Part shown: positions 16,763-25,248 of the stretch, piece after piece
Layout: the number at the start of each line of letters is the position of its first letter
Position numbering within the stretch: position 1 is the first letter of the stretch
Assembly: GCA_934426825.1 (NCBI GenBank)
Contig: CAKRYI010000013.1
Coordinates: 1-64,000 of the forward strand
From: an uncultured Acetatifactor sp.
Lineage (GTDB): Bacteria; Bacillota; Clostridia; Lachnospirales; Lachnospiraceae
Direction of reading: 5' to 3'
Length of the DNA stretch: 64,000 nt
Translations under genes and position numbers: made by a program
Notes under the pieces: generated by a model
Told to the model about the DNA's origin: nothing
Seen by the model: the letters and a program-made list of their open reading frames with translations, nothing else
Database searches by the model: none

Positions 16763-18010
16763 GTGATAGCGTCTAAAACCGAGAGGAGAAAAAGAGAACA
16801 GACCGTGCAGGCAACGGACCTGTGCAGGCAGAAATTATTGGGATATTCGGAGAGCTTCCGTGAGCTGGCAAGGAGTTTTGGGGGGAGCCTTCCCATAAAT
16901 GGGGAGAGTTTTTCTGTAAATGGGGACAGTCCCTGCATGAACGGAGGGAGCCGTTCTATGGACAGGCAGAGCCTGCTGGAGGAGAGAAAAAACTGGGAAA
17001 ACCGCAAAGTGCTCTGCGACAATCTGAGCGAAATGGCAGAGATTATGGATAGAGTGGCGAGAGAAGAGATTACATACGAACCAATGGAAGCCCAAAAGGA
17101 GCATCTTATCAGCCGGGCGCTGCGGGAGGAGGCTCTTTGCGCAGAGCATTTGTGCTATGTTCCCTGCGAAAACGGCAGAACCGCCATCGGCATGACTTTA
17201 AGCACGGTGCGCAGGGGCGGCTGCCCGGCGGAGGAAGTGGCGGATATACTGTCCGTTCTGTTACATACACAATTTCAGGTGTCCGCCGTCAGCCCCTATC
17301 TGGTGGAGCAGAAAAAACACAGCTTCCTGTTCATGGAGCAGGCAAAGTATATTGTGCTGTCCGGCTTTGCCAGAGCCATCCGGGAAAATGAGCAGGTCTC
17401 CGGGGATAACTATGCCTTTTTGGAGTCGGAGAAGGGGAAAAAGACCATTTTACTCTCGGACGGCACCGGCTCCGGGGAAAAGGCCAACGAGGACAGCGGA
17501 AATGTTCTGGATTTGATGGAAAAAATGCTGGAGGCGGGCTATACCGGCACTGCGGCGGTGAACCTGATTAATTCCGCCCTGTATGCCAAAGACGAGGATA
17601 GCAACCATCCCACACTGGACATCTGCGATTTGGATTTGCATTTGGGGAAATGCCGTTTTCTTAAAGTGGGCGGCGCAGCGTCCTTTTTGAAACGGGGGAA
17701 AAGAGTGGAGGAAATTCAGGTGGGCAACCTGCCCCTTGGCATTTTCCGGCATATCCAAGTACAGGAGATTCCCAAAACACTGCAAAACGGCGATTACCTT
17801 ATCATGATGACGGACGGCGTGCTGGATGCCTTCGGCGAAGAAGGCGGCGATGAGATTTTGCAGGAAATCATAGCGGAAATTACTGAGCAGAATCCGGGGG
17901 AAATCGCGGAAATTTTATTACAGACAGCTATTCACCGCAGCGAGGGCAGAATCTACGACGATATGACCATTGTGGTGGCGGGAATTTGGGAAAATAGCTG
18001 TATTACTTGA
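16763..18010 (+). CDS. spoIIE: SpoIIE-type PP2C phosphatase without membrane domain
   Basis: SpoIIE dephosphorylates SpoIIAA in the forespore and so activates sigma-F. The C-terminal about 220 residues form the PP2C domain with the metal-binding Asp residues in LLSDGTGSGEKA, MMTDGVLDA and YDDMTIVV. The first about 190 residues are soluble and charged and include a repeated Asn-Gly-x-Ser stretch (about residues 40-70). Bacillus SpoIIE has about 827 residues with ten membrane helices; this protein has 415 and no hydrophobic segment, so the whole membrane half is absent. GTG 16763 is chosen for GGGAGGA at 16749-16755; the promoter TATAAT at 16721 leaves no room for more coding upstream. Gene order (divIC, spoIIE, tilS) confirms identity. 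Confidence 0.85.
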   Translation: MIASKTERRKREQTVQATDLCRQKLLGYSESFRELARSFGGSLPINGESFSVNGDSPCMNGGSRSMDRQSLLEERKNWENRKVLCDNLSEMAEIMDRVAREEITYEPMEAQKEHLISRALREEALCAEHLCYVPCENGRTAIGMTLSTVRRGGCPAEEVADILSVLLHTQFQVSAVSPYLVEQKKHSFLFMEQAKYIVLSGFARAIRENEQVSGDNYAFLESEKGKKTILLSDGTGSGEKANEDSGNVLDLMEKMLEAGYTGTAAVNLINSALYAKDEDSNHPTLDICDLDLHLGKCRFLKVGGAASFLKRGKRVEEIQVGNLPLGIFRHIQVQEIPKTLQNGDYLIMMTDGVLDAFGEEGGDEILQEIIAEITEQNPGEIAEILLQTAIHRSEGRIYDDMTIVVAGIWENSCIT

Positions 18011-18095
18011 TTTTTTGGGATAATTACGATACCATAACAGACAGAGACGGAAATCCGAGGCGTAAGCATGCGCCGGATTTCGGAGCGCAGAAATC

Positions 18096-19622
18096 ATGAA
18101 CACCACACGGATGACAGAGAAAAAAGTATTTGCTTTTATGGAAGAACACAAAATGCTGCAGCCCCATGACCGGGTAGTGGCAGGGGTTTCGGGAGGGGCA
18201 GACTCGGTTTGCCTCTTATTTGTGCTGTTGGAACTGGCAAAGCGGATGCCGCTTCACTTGGCGGTGGTTCATGTGAATCACAAAATCCGCCCGGAGGCGG
18301 GGCAGGACGCCGCATATGTGGAAAAGCTGTGTAAAGAACATGATTTACCCTTCTATTATTATGAAGAGGATGTCTGCAAAAGGGCAGAACAGGAGAAGCG
18401 TTCCGAGGAGGAAGCCGGCCGCATGGCGCGGTATGAGGCGTTTGGACGTGCGGCGCAGGACTTTCATGCGGATAAGATAGCGGTGGCACATAACAGCAAT
18501 GACCGCTGCGAAACCATGCTGTTTCACCTGTTTCGGGGCAGCGGAATCAAGGGATTGATTGGAATCCGCCCGGTGAACGGCAATATTATCCGCCCTATTC
18601 TTTGTCTGGAACGCAGCGAAATTGAGGAATACTTAGACGAAAGAGAGATTTTCTACTGTCGGGACGCCACCAATGCCACGGACGACTACACCCGAAATCG
18701 GATTCGCCATCACATTCTGCCCTACGCAGAACAGGAAGTGTCATCGGGCTGTGTGGCACATATGACGCAGACAGCGGATATACTGTCGGAGACAGAGGAC
18801 TACTTAGAGCAGCAGACTATGGATGCCATACGAAGCTGCGTGACTGCGGAAACGAATACGCGCAATCAAAACGATGGAATTGACCCGGAAAATCCGGCGA
18901 TAATATTCGGTGACAGATATGTCATAAATAGGGGACGTTTCTTACATTTTCACCGGGCAATAGAAAAAAGAATCCTGTATATGCTGGCATTTTCCCTTGC
19001 GCCCGGAGGGAAAGACATTACGGCAACTCACATCCGGGATTTGCTGTCACTTTTTACAGGGGAAGGAAACCGCAGCATTTCCCTGCCCTTCGGAATTGTG
19101 GGAAAACGGGAATATGACAATATTGTCATGTATAGAAAAGACAGCGAAATACCGGTTTCCGGGGAAAAAGAGAATCCACTGTGGGTGGAAATCTCCGATT
19201 TTCAACAGACGATTTCGTTGGGAGACGGGAGAAAACTTAAGCTGAGTGTGCATTCCTGCGAGGGAATCCCCGCAGAATTTCCCAAAAATAAGTATACGAA
19301 ATGCTTTGATTATGATAAAATAGAAAAATCAGTGATATTGAGAAGCCGCAATAAAGGAGATTATCTGACTATCGCCGGCAAAGACGGAGCAATGGTTCAC
19401 AAGGCTCTCAAGGATTATATGATTACCGAAAAAATCCGCAGGGAGGAGCGGGACACCATTCCTCTTTTGGCGCAGGGGCAGCATGTAATCTGGCTGATTG
19501 GTTATCGTATCAGTGAATATTATAAAATTGGCAGGAATACAAAGCGTATTTTAAAGGTACAATTATTAGGAAAAGGCTGTGAAGGCAGCGAAACGGAGGA
19601 TGAAAATGGCAGAACATGTTAG
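18096..19622 (+). CDS. tilS: tRNA(Ile)-lysidine synthetase
   Basis: TilS converts cytidine 34 of the AUA-reading tRNA-Ile to lysidine, an essential step in decoding. The ATP-binding PP-loop is SGGADS at residues 32-37, followed by VVHVNHKIRPEAGQD and the RCETMLFHLFRGSGIKGL block typical of the family. The C-terminal substrate-binding TilS_C domain follows (RSRNKGDYLTIAGKDG to RISEYYKIG). The length of 508 residues is usual for Clostridia. Its end overlaps the hpt start by 17 bases, so translation of the two is coupled. Confidence 0.94.
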   Translation: MNTTRMTEKKVFAFMEEHKMLQPHDRVVAGVSGGADSVCLLFVLLELAKRMPLHLAVVHVNHKIRPEAGQDAAYVEKLCKEHDLPFYYYEEDVCKRAEQEKRSEEEAGRMARYEAFGRAAQDFHADKIAVAHNSNDRCETMLFHLFRGSGIKGLIGIRPVNGNIIRPILCLERSEIEEYLDEREIFYCRDATNATDDYTRNRIRHHILPYAEQEVSSGCVAHMTQTADILSETEDYLEQQTMDAIRSCVTAETNTRNQNDGIDPENPAIIFGDRYVINRGRFLHFHRAIEKRILYMLAFSLAPGGKDITATHIRDLLSLFTGEGNRSISLPFGIVGKREYDNIVMYRKDSEIPVSGEKENPLWVEISDFQQTISLGDGRKLKLSVHSCEGIPAEFPKNKYTKCFDYDKIEKSVILRSRNKGDYLTIAGKDGAMVHKALKDYMITEKIRREERDTIPLLAQGQHVIWLIGYRISEYYKIGRNTKRILKVQLLGKGCEGSETEDENGRTC

Positions 19623-20130
19623 AGTGCTGTTGACAGAGGAAGAGGTTGACCGCAGGATTAAAGAAATCGGTGAGCAGATTAGCAAAGACTACGCCGGAAA
19701 ACAGGTACATTTAGTATGTGTTTTGAAGGGCGGCAGCTTCTTTATGTGCGAGCTGGCAAAGAGGATTACTGTGCCGGTATCCCTTGATTTTATGTCAGTA
19801 TCCAGTTATGGCAAGGATACTAAGTCCAGCGGCGTGGTAAAAATCGTAAAAGACTTGGATGAGCCGCTGAAAGGAAAAGATGTGCTGGTGGTAGAGGACA
19901 TTGTGGACAGCGGAAGAACCTTGAATTATCTGCTGGAAATGCTGAAAGACAGAGAACCCGCATCCCTGCATCTTTGTACATTACTTGACAAGCCGGAGAG
20001 ACGCGTCATAGATGTAAATGTGGATTATACCGGTTTTGAGATACCTGATGAATTTGTGGTGGGCTATGGATTGGACTATGACCAGAGATACCGTAATCTG
20101 CCTTATATCGGGGTGGTAGAATTTAATTAA
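19606..20130 (+). CDS. hpt: Hypoxanthine phosphoribosyltransferase
   Basis: This 174-residue salvage enzyme joins hypoxanthine or guanine to PRPP. The PRPP-binding motif is VLVVEDIVDSGRTLNYL, the purine-side motif CVLKGGSFFMCELAKR, and the C-terminal hood has FVVGYGLDYDQRYRNLPYIG. GGAGG at 19595-19599 supports ATG 19606. It is embedded in tilS-hpt-ftsH, the same order as in Bacillus, and it overlaps tilS. In Bacillus TilS and HprT also interact to control ftsH; whether this holds here is not shown by the sequence. Confidence 0.95.
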   Translation: MAEHVRVLLTEEEVDRRIKEIGEQISKDYAGKQVHLVCVLKGGSFFMCELAKRITVPVSLDFMSVSSYGKDTKSSGVVKIVKDLDEPLKGKDVLVVEDIVDSGRTLNYLLEMLKDREPASLHLCTLLDKPERRVIDVNVDYTGFEIPDEFVVGYGLDYDQRYRNLPYIGVVEFN

Positions 20131-20145
20131 TAGGAGGCCCTAAAA

Positions 20146-21969
20146 TTGAAGCAGATTGGCAATATAGCACATAAAATATACAGTGCCATTTTCTTGGTTA
20201 TAGTCGCAGTTATCGTAGGAATCATGCTTTTTGGAACGAAAACGGACAGCGGCTATACCCGCAAGGATATGAACAGAGACATTGTGGAGGGAAATATCAA
20301 ATCCATTGAAATCTATCCGAATCAGGAAACTCCTACCGGATATATGGAGATAACGCTACGGAATAATGCGGAATACCGGCTGAATGTCACGGACGTGTCC
20401 AAAGCGGAGCAGGATATTCAGGATTTGGGATTTATGCCCACCATCAGGGAAGTCCAGAGGGAGAGCTGGCTGCTCACTTCGCTGGTTCCCATGCTCATTG
20501 TACTGGCGGTGGGAGTGTTCCTTTTTTTAATGTTTAATGCCCAGAGTGTTGCAAACAACGGCGGCAGCAAAATGATGAACTTTGGCAAGAACCGCGCCAA
20601 ACTGTCTTTGGGCGACCGAACCACCACATTTGCAAAGGTGGCAGGTCTCAGAGAGGAAAAGGAAGAACTGGAAGAAATCGTTGATTTCCTGAGAGATCCG
20701 GTGAAATATACAACGATAGGCGCCCGGATTCCCAAGGGTGTACTGCTTGAGGGACCTCCCGGAACCGGTAAAACCCTGCTGGCAAAAGCAGTGGCAGGCG
20801 AATCGGGTGTTCCGTTCTTTAGCATTTCCGGTTCCGACTTTGTGGAAATGTTTGTCGGTGTCGGCGCTTCCCGTGTGAGAGATTTGTTTGACGAGGCAAA
20901 GAAAAATTCACCCTGTATCGTGTTTATCGATGAGATTGATGCGGTGGCAAGACGCCGTGGTACCGGTATGGGCGGCGGACATGATGAGAGAGAGCAGACG
21001 CTGAACCAGTTGTTGGTGGAAATGGACGGATTTGGTGTCAACCAGGGCATTATTGTCATGGCGGCAACCAACCGTGTAGATATTCTGGATCCCGCAATTA
21101 TGCGACCGGGCCGATTTGACCGTAAAATTGCGGTCGGTATTCCCGATGTGGGCGGCAGAGAGGAAATCCTCAAGGTACACGCCAAGAACAAACCGCTGGC
21201 AGAGGATGTGGATTTGAAACAGATAGCCCAGACAACCGCCGGATTTACCGGAGCCGATTTGGAAAATCTGATGAACGAATCTGCCATTGCAGCAGCAAAG
21301 GCAAACCGTTCCTATATTACACAGGGCGATATTAAAGAGTCCTTCTTCCGTGTGGGAATCGGAACGGAGAAAAAGAGCCGCATTATCAGCGACAAGGATA
21401 AAAAGATTACCGCATACCATGAGGCAGGTCACGCAATTCTGTTTCAGGTACTGCCGGATGTGGGACCTGTTTATACGGTATCCATTATTCCGACCGGAAA
21501 CGGAGCAGCCGGTTACACCATGCCTTTGCCGGAGAAGGATGAAATGTTCTTAACCAAGGGCAAGATGTTACAGGATATTATGGTTTCTCTGGGAGGACGT
21601 ATTGCAGAGGAGATTATTTTCGGAGATATTACCACCGGTGCATCCAGTGATATTAAAAAAGCAACCAAGATGGCACGCAGAATGGTAAGCCGTTTCGGTA
21701 TGTCAGAGAATATCGGCGTTATCTGCTATGATGATGATGACGATGAAGTATTTATCGGACGTGATCTGGCACATGCCAAGAGCCACAGTGAACAGGTTTC
21801 CGGCGAGATTGACCGGGAAGTTAAGGCAATTATCGACGACTGCTATGCTAAGGCAAAAGCTATTATATTGGAACATGAAGGTGTGCTGCATAAGTGTGCA
21901 GAATTGCTTCTTGAAAAAGAGAAGATTTCCGGGGATGAATTTGAGGGACTCTTTGCTGCGGAGGCGTAA
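20146..21969 (+). CDS. ftsH: ATP-dependent zinc metalloprotease FtsH
   Basis: FtsH is a hexameric membrane AAA+ protease that degrades membrane and regulatory proteins. This 607-residue copy has two N-terminal membrane helices (about residues 11-27 and 107-127), Walker A GPPGTGKT at 203-210, Walker B with IVFIDEID, the second region of homology ending in MRPGRFDRKI, and the zinc site HEAGH at 425-429. The start is an unusual TTG at 20146, supported by AGGAGG at 20132-20137 eight bases upstream; no in-frame ATG is near. An Asp tract (DDDDDE) sits near residue 530. It closes the yabP-to-ftsH block. Confidence 0.96.
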   Translation: MKQIGNIAHKIYSAIFLVIVAVIVGIMLFGTKTDSGYTRKDMNRDIVEGNIKSIEIYPNQETPTGYMEITLRNNAEYRLNVTDVSKAEQDIQDLGFMPTIREVQRESWLLTSLVPMLIVLAVGVFLFLMFNAQSVANNGGSKMMNFGKNRAKLSLGDRTTTFAKVAGLREEKEELEEIVDFLRDPVKYTTIGARIPKGVLLEGPPGTGKTLLAKAVAGESGVPFFSISGSDFVEMFVGVGASRVRDLFDEAKKNSPCIVFIDEIDAVARRRGTGMGGGHDEREQTLNQLLVEMDGFGVNQGIIVMAATNRVDILDPAIMRPGRFDRKIAVGIPDVGGREEILKVHAKNKPLAEDVDLKQIAQTTAGFTGADLENLMNESAIAAAKANRSYITQGDIKESFFRVGIGTEKKSRIISDKDKKITAYHEAGHAILFQVLPDVGPVYTVSIIPTGNGAAGYTMPLPEKDEMFLTKGKMLQDIMVSLGGRIAEEIIFGDITTGASSDIKKATKMARRMVSRFGMSENIGVICYDDDDDEVFIGRDLAHAKSHSEQVSGEIDREVKAIIDDCYAKAKAIILEHEGVLHKCAELLLEKEKISGDEFEGLFAAEA

Positions 21970-21979
21970 ACGTTTTCAA
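21965..21979 (-). promoter_or_regulatory. cre-like catabolite site upstream of the GH13 gene
   Basis: Read on the minus strand, TTGAAAACGTTTACG matches the CcpA consensus WTGNAANCGNWNNCW at all but the last position. It overlaps the ftsH stop codon and lies about 120 bp before a possible -10 box (TATAAT, 22097-22102) of the GH13 gene. Confidence 0.4.
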
Positions 21980-22165
21980 AGCGGGATTTTGTGAGTATTT
22001 AACAACATGGTTTTGTGCATAATAGCCAAAAACAAATGAATCATTTTGTGATATTTGTGAATTTTAAGAATAGTCAAAAACCTGCACCCATGCTATTATA
22101 ATACTCGTAACCCCCCCAATACATTATATAGTTTTTTGCTATACCCCATAAGAAATACCTTCTCT

Positions 22166-22197
22166 AAAAAGGACAGCCTTCAAAAGCTGTCTTTTTT
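22166..22197 (+). terminator. Rho-independent terminator between ftsH and the GH13 gene
   Basis: GACAGC (22172-22177) pairs with GCTGTC (22186-22191), with an A run before and six T residues after. It could also act as an attenuator if the TATAAT at 22097-22102 is the promoter of the GH13 gene. Confidence 0.75.
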
Positions 22198-22248
22198 ACT
22201 ATGTATGTATTAAGTGAATCAGAATAAGAAAAGAGGTTGGAGTTTGCC

Positions 22249-24351
22249 ATGGATTATGAAAGGCTTCACCATATAGAAGACAACCAGCGGTATCTGTTCT
22301 GGATGCGTCCGGTGCTCAACAGCAAGGCGCTCTTTTCCGATACCACGGGGGAATATGTCACACCGGAAGAACCTATGCCGGGTGAAAACGTTACCGTGCG
22401 CTTCCGTACGGCAAAAAATAACGTGGACTTTGTGTTTTTTGTCTGCAAAGGGCAGCGCTGCCTGATGGAAAAAACACGGACAACGGAAGAATTTGATTAC
22501 TATTCCTATACCTTTCCGGTGGGAGAGGAAAAGGTTTCCTATTATTTTGAAATACAGACCGGACGTTTGAAGGCTTATTTTGACGTGCGGGGCGCGATTC
22601 AGGAAATTAACGAATACTACGATTTTGTGATTCTGCCCGGCTTTAAGACGCCGGACTGGGCAAAGGGCGCCGTGATGTACCAGATTTATGTGGACCGTTT
22701 CTGCAACGGAGATACCACAAATGACGTGCAGAACGGGGAATACTGCTATATCGGCGAGCAGGTTCGCAAGGTGGACGATTGGGGAAGATACCCGGCGTCC
22801 ATGGATGTGCGGGAGTTTTACGGCGGAGATTTGCAGGGCGTTCTCGATAAAATGGATTACCTGCAGGAACTGGGTGTGGAAGTGATTTATTTTAACCCCC
22901 TGTTTGTATCGCCCTCCAACCATAAGTACGACATTCAGGATTATGACTATATCGACCCTCATTTTGGTAAAATTGTGGATGAGCGGGGCGAACTTTTGCC
23001 CGAAGGACACAAGGAAAACCGCAAGGCGTCCAAATATATTAACCGCGTCACCAACAAGGCAAACCTAGAGGCGAGCAACCAACTGTTTGCAAAAGTGGTG
23101 GAGGAAGCCCACAGACGCGGTATGCGTGTGATTTTGGACGGTGTGTTCAATCACTGCGGCTCTTTTAACAAATGGATGGACAGGGAGCGGATTTACGAGA
23201 ATGCGGAAGGATACGAGAAAGGCGCCTATGTCAGCGCTGACAGTCCGTACCGTAGTTTTTTCGATTTTCATGACCAGAATGCGTGGCCCTATAACGGATC
23301 CTACGACGGATGGTGGGGACACGACACCCTGCCCAAGCTCAACTACGAGGCATCGCAGGAATTGTTTGATTATGTTCTCCGCATCGGACAGAAATGGGTT
23401 TCCGCGCCCTACAATGTGGACGGCTGGAGACTGGATGTGGCGGCGGATTTGGGTCACAGCCAGAGCTTCAACCACCATTTCTGGCAGGAGTTTCGCCGTG
23501 CTGTCAAGGAAGCAAACCCCAACGCCATCATTTTGGCGGAGCATTACGGTAATACGAGAGACTGGCTGCAGGGCAACGAATGGGATACCGTTATGAACTA
23601 CGACGCGTTCATGGAGCCTGTAACATGGTTTTTGACCGGTATGGAAAAGCACAGCGACGATTTCAGAGAGGATTTGCTTGGAAATGCCGACAGTTTCTGG
23701 GGAGCGATGCGGCACCATACCGCCAGCTTCTCCATGCCAAGCTGGCAGGTAGCAATGAACGAATTGTCCAATCATGACCACTCCCGGTTCTTAACAAGAA
23801 CCAACCACAAGGTGGGAAGAACCAACACCCTCGGCCCGCAGGCGGCGGAGCAGGATGTGAATGAAGCTGTGTTCCGGGAAGCGGTGGCAATCCAGATGAC
23901 ATGGATAGGCGCACCTACTATTTACTACGGTGACGAAGCGGGACTTTGCGGATTTACCGACCCGGATAACCGCCGGACCTATCCGTGGGGACATGAGAAT
24001 CAGCAGTTGATTCAGTTCCACAAGGACATTATCCGTCTGCGCAAAGAGAACGTGGAGTTGCGAAGCGGTTCCATCAAATATGTGGACTCCGATTACAATT
24101 TCATTGCCTACGCCCGGTTCTGCAAACAGGGGCAGAGCCTGATACTCATTAACAACAACGACCACCCCATCACAAAAGATGTGACGGTGTGGGAACTGGG
24201 TACGCCAAGGGCCGGCAAAATGCAGACCATTTTCCAGTCCGATGCAGCAGGCTACCGCCTTCAGGGGCAGGACTACGAAATGACCATGGGCAAAATAACC
24301 GTTGAACTGCCTGCGACATCCGCCACTATTTTGAAATACCGGAGGGAGTAG
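22249..24351 (+). CDS. GH13 alpha-glucosidase/neopullulanase-type enzyme
   Basis: A 700-residue member of glycoside hydrolase family 13 that acts on alpha-glucans or maltodextrins. The N-terminal about 130 residues resemble the N-domain of neopullulanases and cyclomaltodextrinases. The barrel then shows VMYQIYVDRF, DGVFNH, the nucleophile in GWRLDVA, the acid/base Glu in ILAEHYG and the third carboxylate in NELSNHDHSRF; a short C-domain closes the protein. There is no signal peptide, so it should act in the cytoplasm on imported oligosaccharides. GGAG at 22239-22242 places the start at ATG 22249. A cre-like site upstream fits CcpA control. The exact substrate cannot be told. Confidence 0.9.
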   Translation: MDYERLHHIEDNQRYLFWMRPVLNSKALFSDTTGEYVTPEEPMPGENVTVRFRTAKNNVDFVFFVCKGQRCLMEKTRTTEEFDYYSYTFPVGEEKVSYYFEIQTGRLKAYFDVRGAIQEINEYYDFVILPGFKTPDWAKGAVMYQIYVDRFCNGDTTNDVQNGEYCYIGEQVRKVDDWGRYPASMDVREFYGGDLQGVLDKMDYLQELGVEVIYFNPLFVSPSNHKYDIQDYDYIDPHFGKIVDERGELLPEGHKENRKASKYINRVTNKANLEASNQLFAKVVEEAHRRGMRVILDGVFNHCGSFNKWMDRERIYENAEGYEKGAYVSADSPYRSFFDFHDQNAWPYNGSYDGWWGHDTLPKLNYEASQELFDYVLRIGQKWVSAPYNVDGWRLDVAADLGHSQSFNHHFWQEFRRAVKEANPNAIILAEHYGNTRDWLQGNEWDTVMNYDAFMEPVTWFLTGMEKHSDDFREDLLGNADSFWGAMRHHTASFSMPSWQVAMNELSNHDHSRFLTRTNHKVGRTNTLGPQAAEQDVNEAVFREAVAIQMTWIGAPTIYYGDEAGLCGFTDPDNRRTYPWGHENQQLIQFHKDIIRLRKENVELRSGSIKYVDSDYNFIAYARFCKQGQSLILINNNDHPITKDVTVWELGTPRAGKMQTIFQSDAAGYRLQGQDYEMTMGKITVELPATSATILKYRRE

Positions 24352-24431
24352 GTTCCGGGGCGGGATGTGATTTCATGGTTGTTGGGATTAGAACTTGATT
24401 GAGTATGTACCCAAACAGAAAGCGTGATTAT

Positions 24432-24471
24432 GTGACTTCGCCGGATTGTTGCCCGGCGAGGTCATTTTTAT
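24432..24471 (+). terminator. Rho-independent terminator after the GH13 gene
   Basis: TGACTTCGCCGG (24433-24444) pairs with CCGGCGAGGTCA (24453-24464) around a short loop and is followed by TTTTTA. Confidence 0.8.
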
Positions 24472-24529
24472 ATCAGGGGTAATGTATAAACGTGAAAATT
24501 GAAACATTGCTCCTGTTTTTATGTTACAA

Positions 24530-24985
24530 TTATAAAACAGACAGATGAACAGCAGGGCAGCAGCATGAAGAATTGGAACCGGAAATAATAGTTCTATAAT
24601 TTCCGTTCTGGAAGCGCCAATTCATTTTGGGAATGTGTAATTTGGTATGAAGGGGTGTGTCTGTAATACTGTCTTTGGTTACGTAATTGAAAAAACGTTC
24701 ACTATGTGCACATACATTTCTGTGTTTTGTCATGACGGAAAGGAAAGAGTGCATATCTTTTCGGGTGACTTGGTGAAAGTCGTTGCAAACTTTGATGGGA
24801 ACGGAGGCGTTTAGATAATCAAACATATGAGAAATCTGCCCTATTGTCAATACCTGAACCATAATCCACAAGGGGACTTTATGATGTTTAGCGGCATCTA
24901 TATTTTCGATAATGAGATTTTTGTCATTCTGTAGAAAAGCAAGTAAGTCGTCGTATGATTTATAAGGTTTTGCTATTCTTATCAT
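24530..24985 (-). pseudogene. Abi_2-family (AbiD/AbiF-like) protein with internal deletion
   Basis: Abi_2 proteins are abortive-infection phage-defence proteins of about 300 residues. Here the usual N-terminal motif (KPYKSYDDLLAFLQNDKNLI, up to DAAKH) is joined directly to the usual C-terminal half (VPLWIMVQVLTIGQISHMF ... KHRNVCAHSERFFN). The central about 110 residues, including the normal YYRLSGY-like segment, are missing, although the reading frame stays open to give about 151 residues. The ATG at 24985 follows GGAG with no spacing, so translation may be weak. I interpret it as an in-frame deletion derivative, probably non-functional. It stands alone between a sugar hydrolase and a chemoreceptor gene. 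Confidence 0.6.
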
Positions 24986-25000
24986 CTCCTTTTTGGGTAT

Positions 25001-25027
25001 AAATAACGAAAGGCTCCCGCAGGAGCC
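25001..25027 (-). terminator. Hairpin upstream of the Abi_2 remnant
   Basis: GGCTCC (25012-25017) pairs with GGAGCC (25022-25027). On the minus strand it is followed by TTTCGTTATTT, so it may end a transcript arriving from the right, or be part of an unknown leader. A second short stem TCCGG/CCGGA lies next to it. Confidence 0.4.
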
Positions 25028-25194
25028 CTCCGGACCGGAGGCTTCGCAAGTTTCTCCAGTACGATCAGTAAGCCTACTATGGCAGAAGTGACAGGGAAAG
25101 TCAATATACCGGTTCGGCTCTTCTCCGGTGTATGCCGCATGCCGGAAAAACATGCGTATAAAAATTTGATGTTACAAGTTGTTTTTAAAGGAGG

Positions 25195-25230
25195 AAAAAT
25201 AAGGTGTACCGTCATTTGCAACGGTACACC
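25195..25230 (-). terminator. Rho-independent terminator of the chemoreceptor gene
   Basis: A perfect 10-bp stem, GGTGTACCGT (25203-25212) with ACGGTACACC (25221-25230); on the minus strand TTATTTTT follows. Confidence 0.85.
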
Positions 25231-25248
25231 TCTGCATTTTACACACTC

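Noticed and set aside
20418..21287. Minus-strand open frame of 289 codons
   Set aside because: It lies antisense to ftsH and has the Ser/Pro-rich composition usual for such shadows.
24986..25153. N-terminal extension of the Abi_2 frame on the minus strand
   Set aside because: The extra residues read through hairpins and have no similarity to Abi proteins; the family start is at the Met before IRIAKPYKS.
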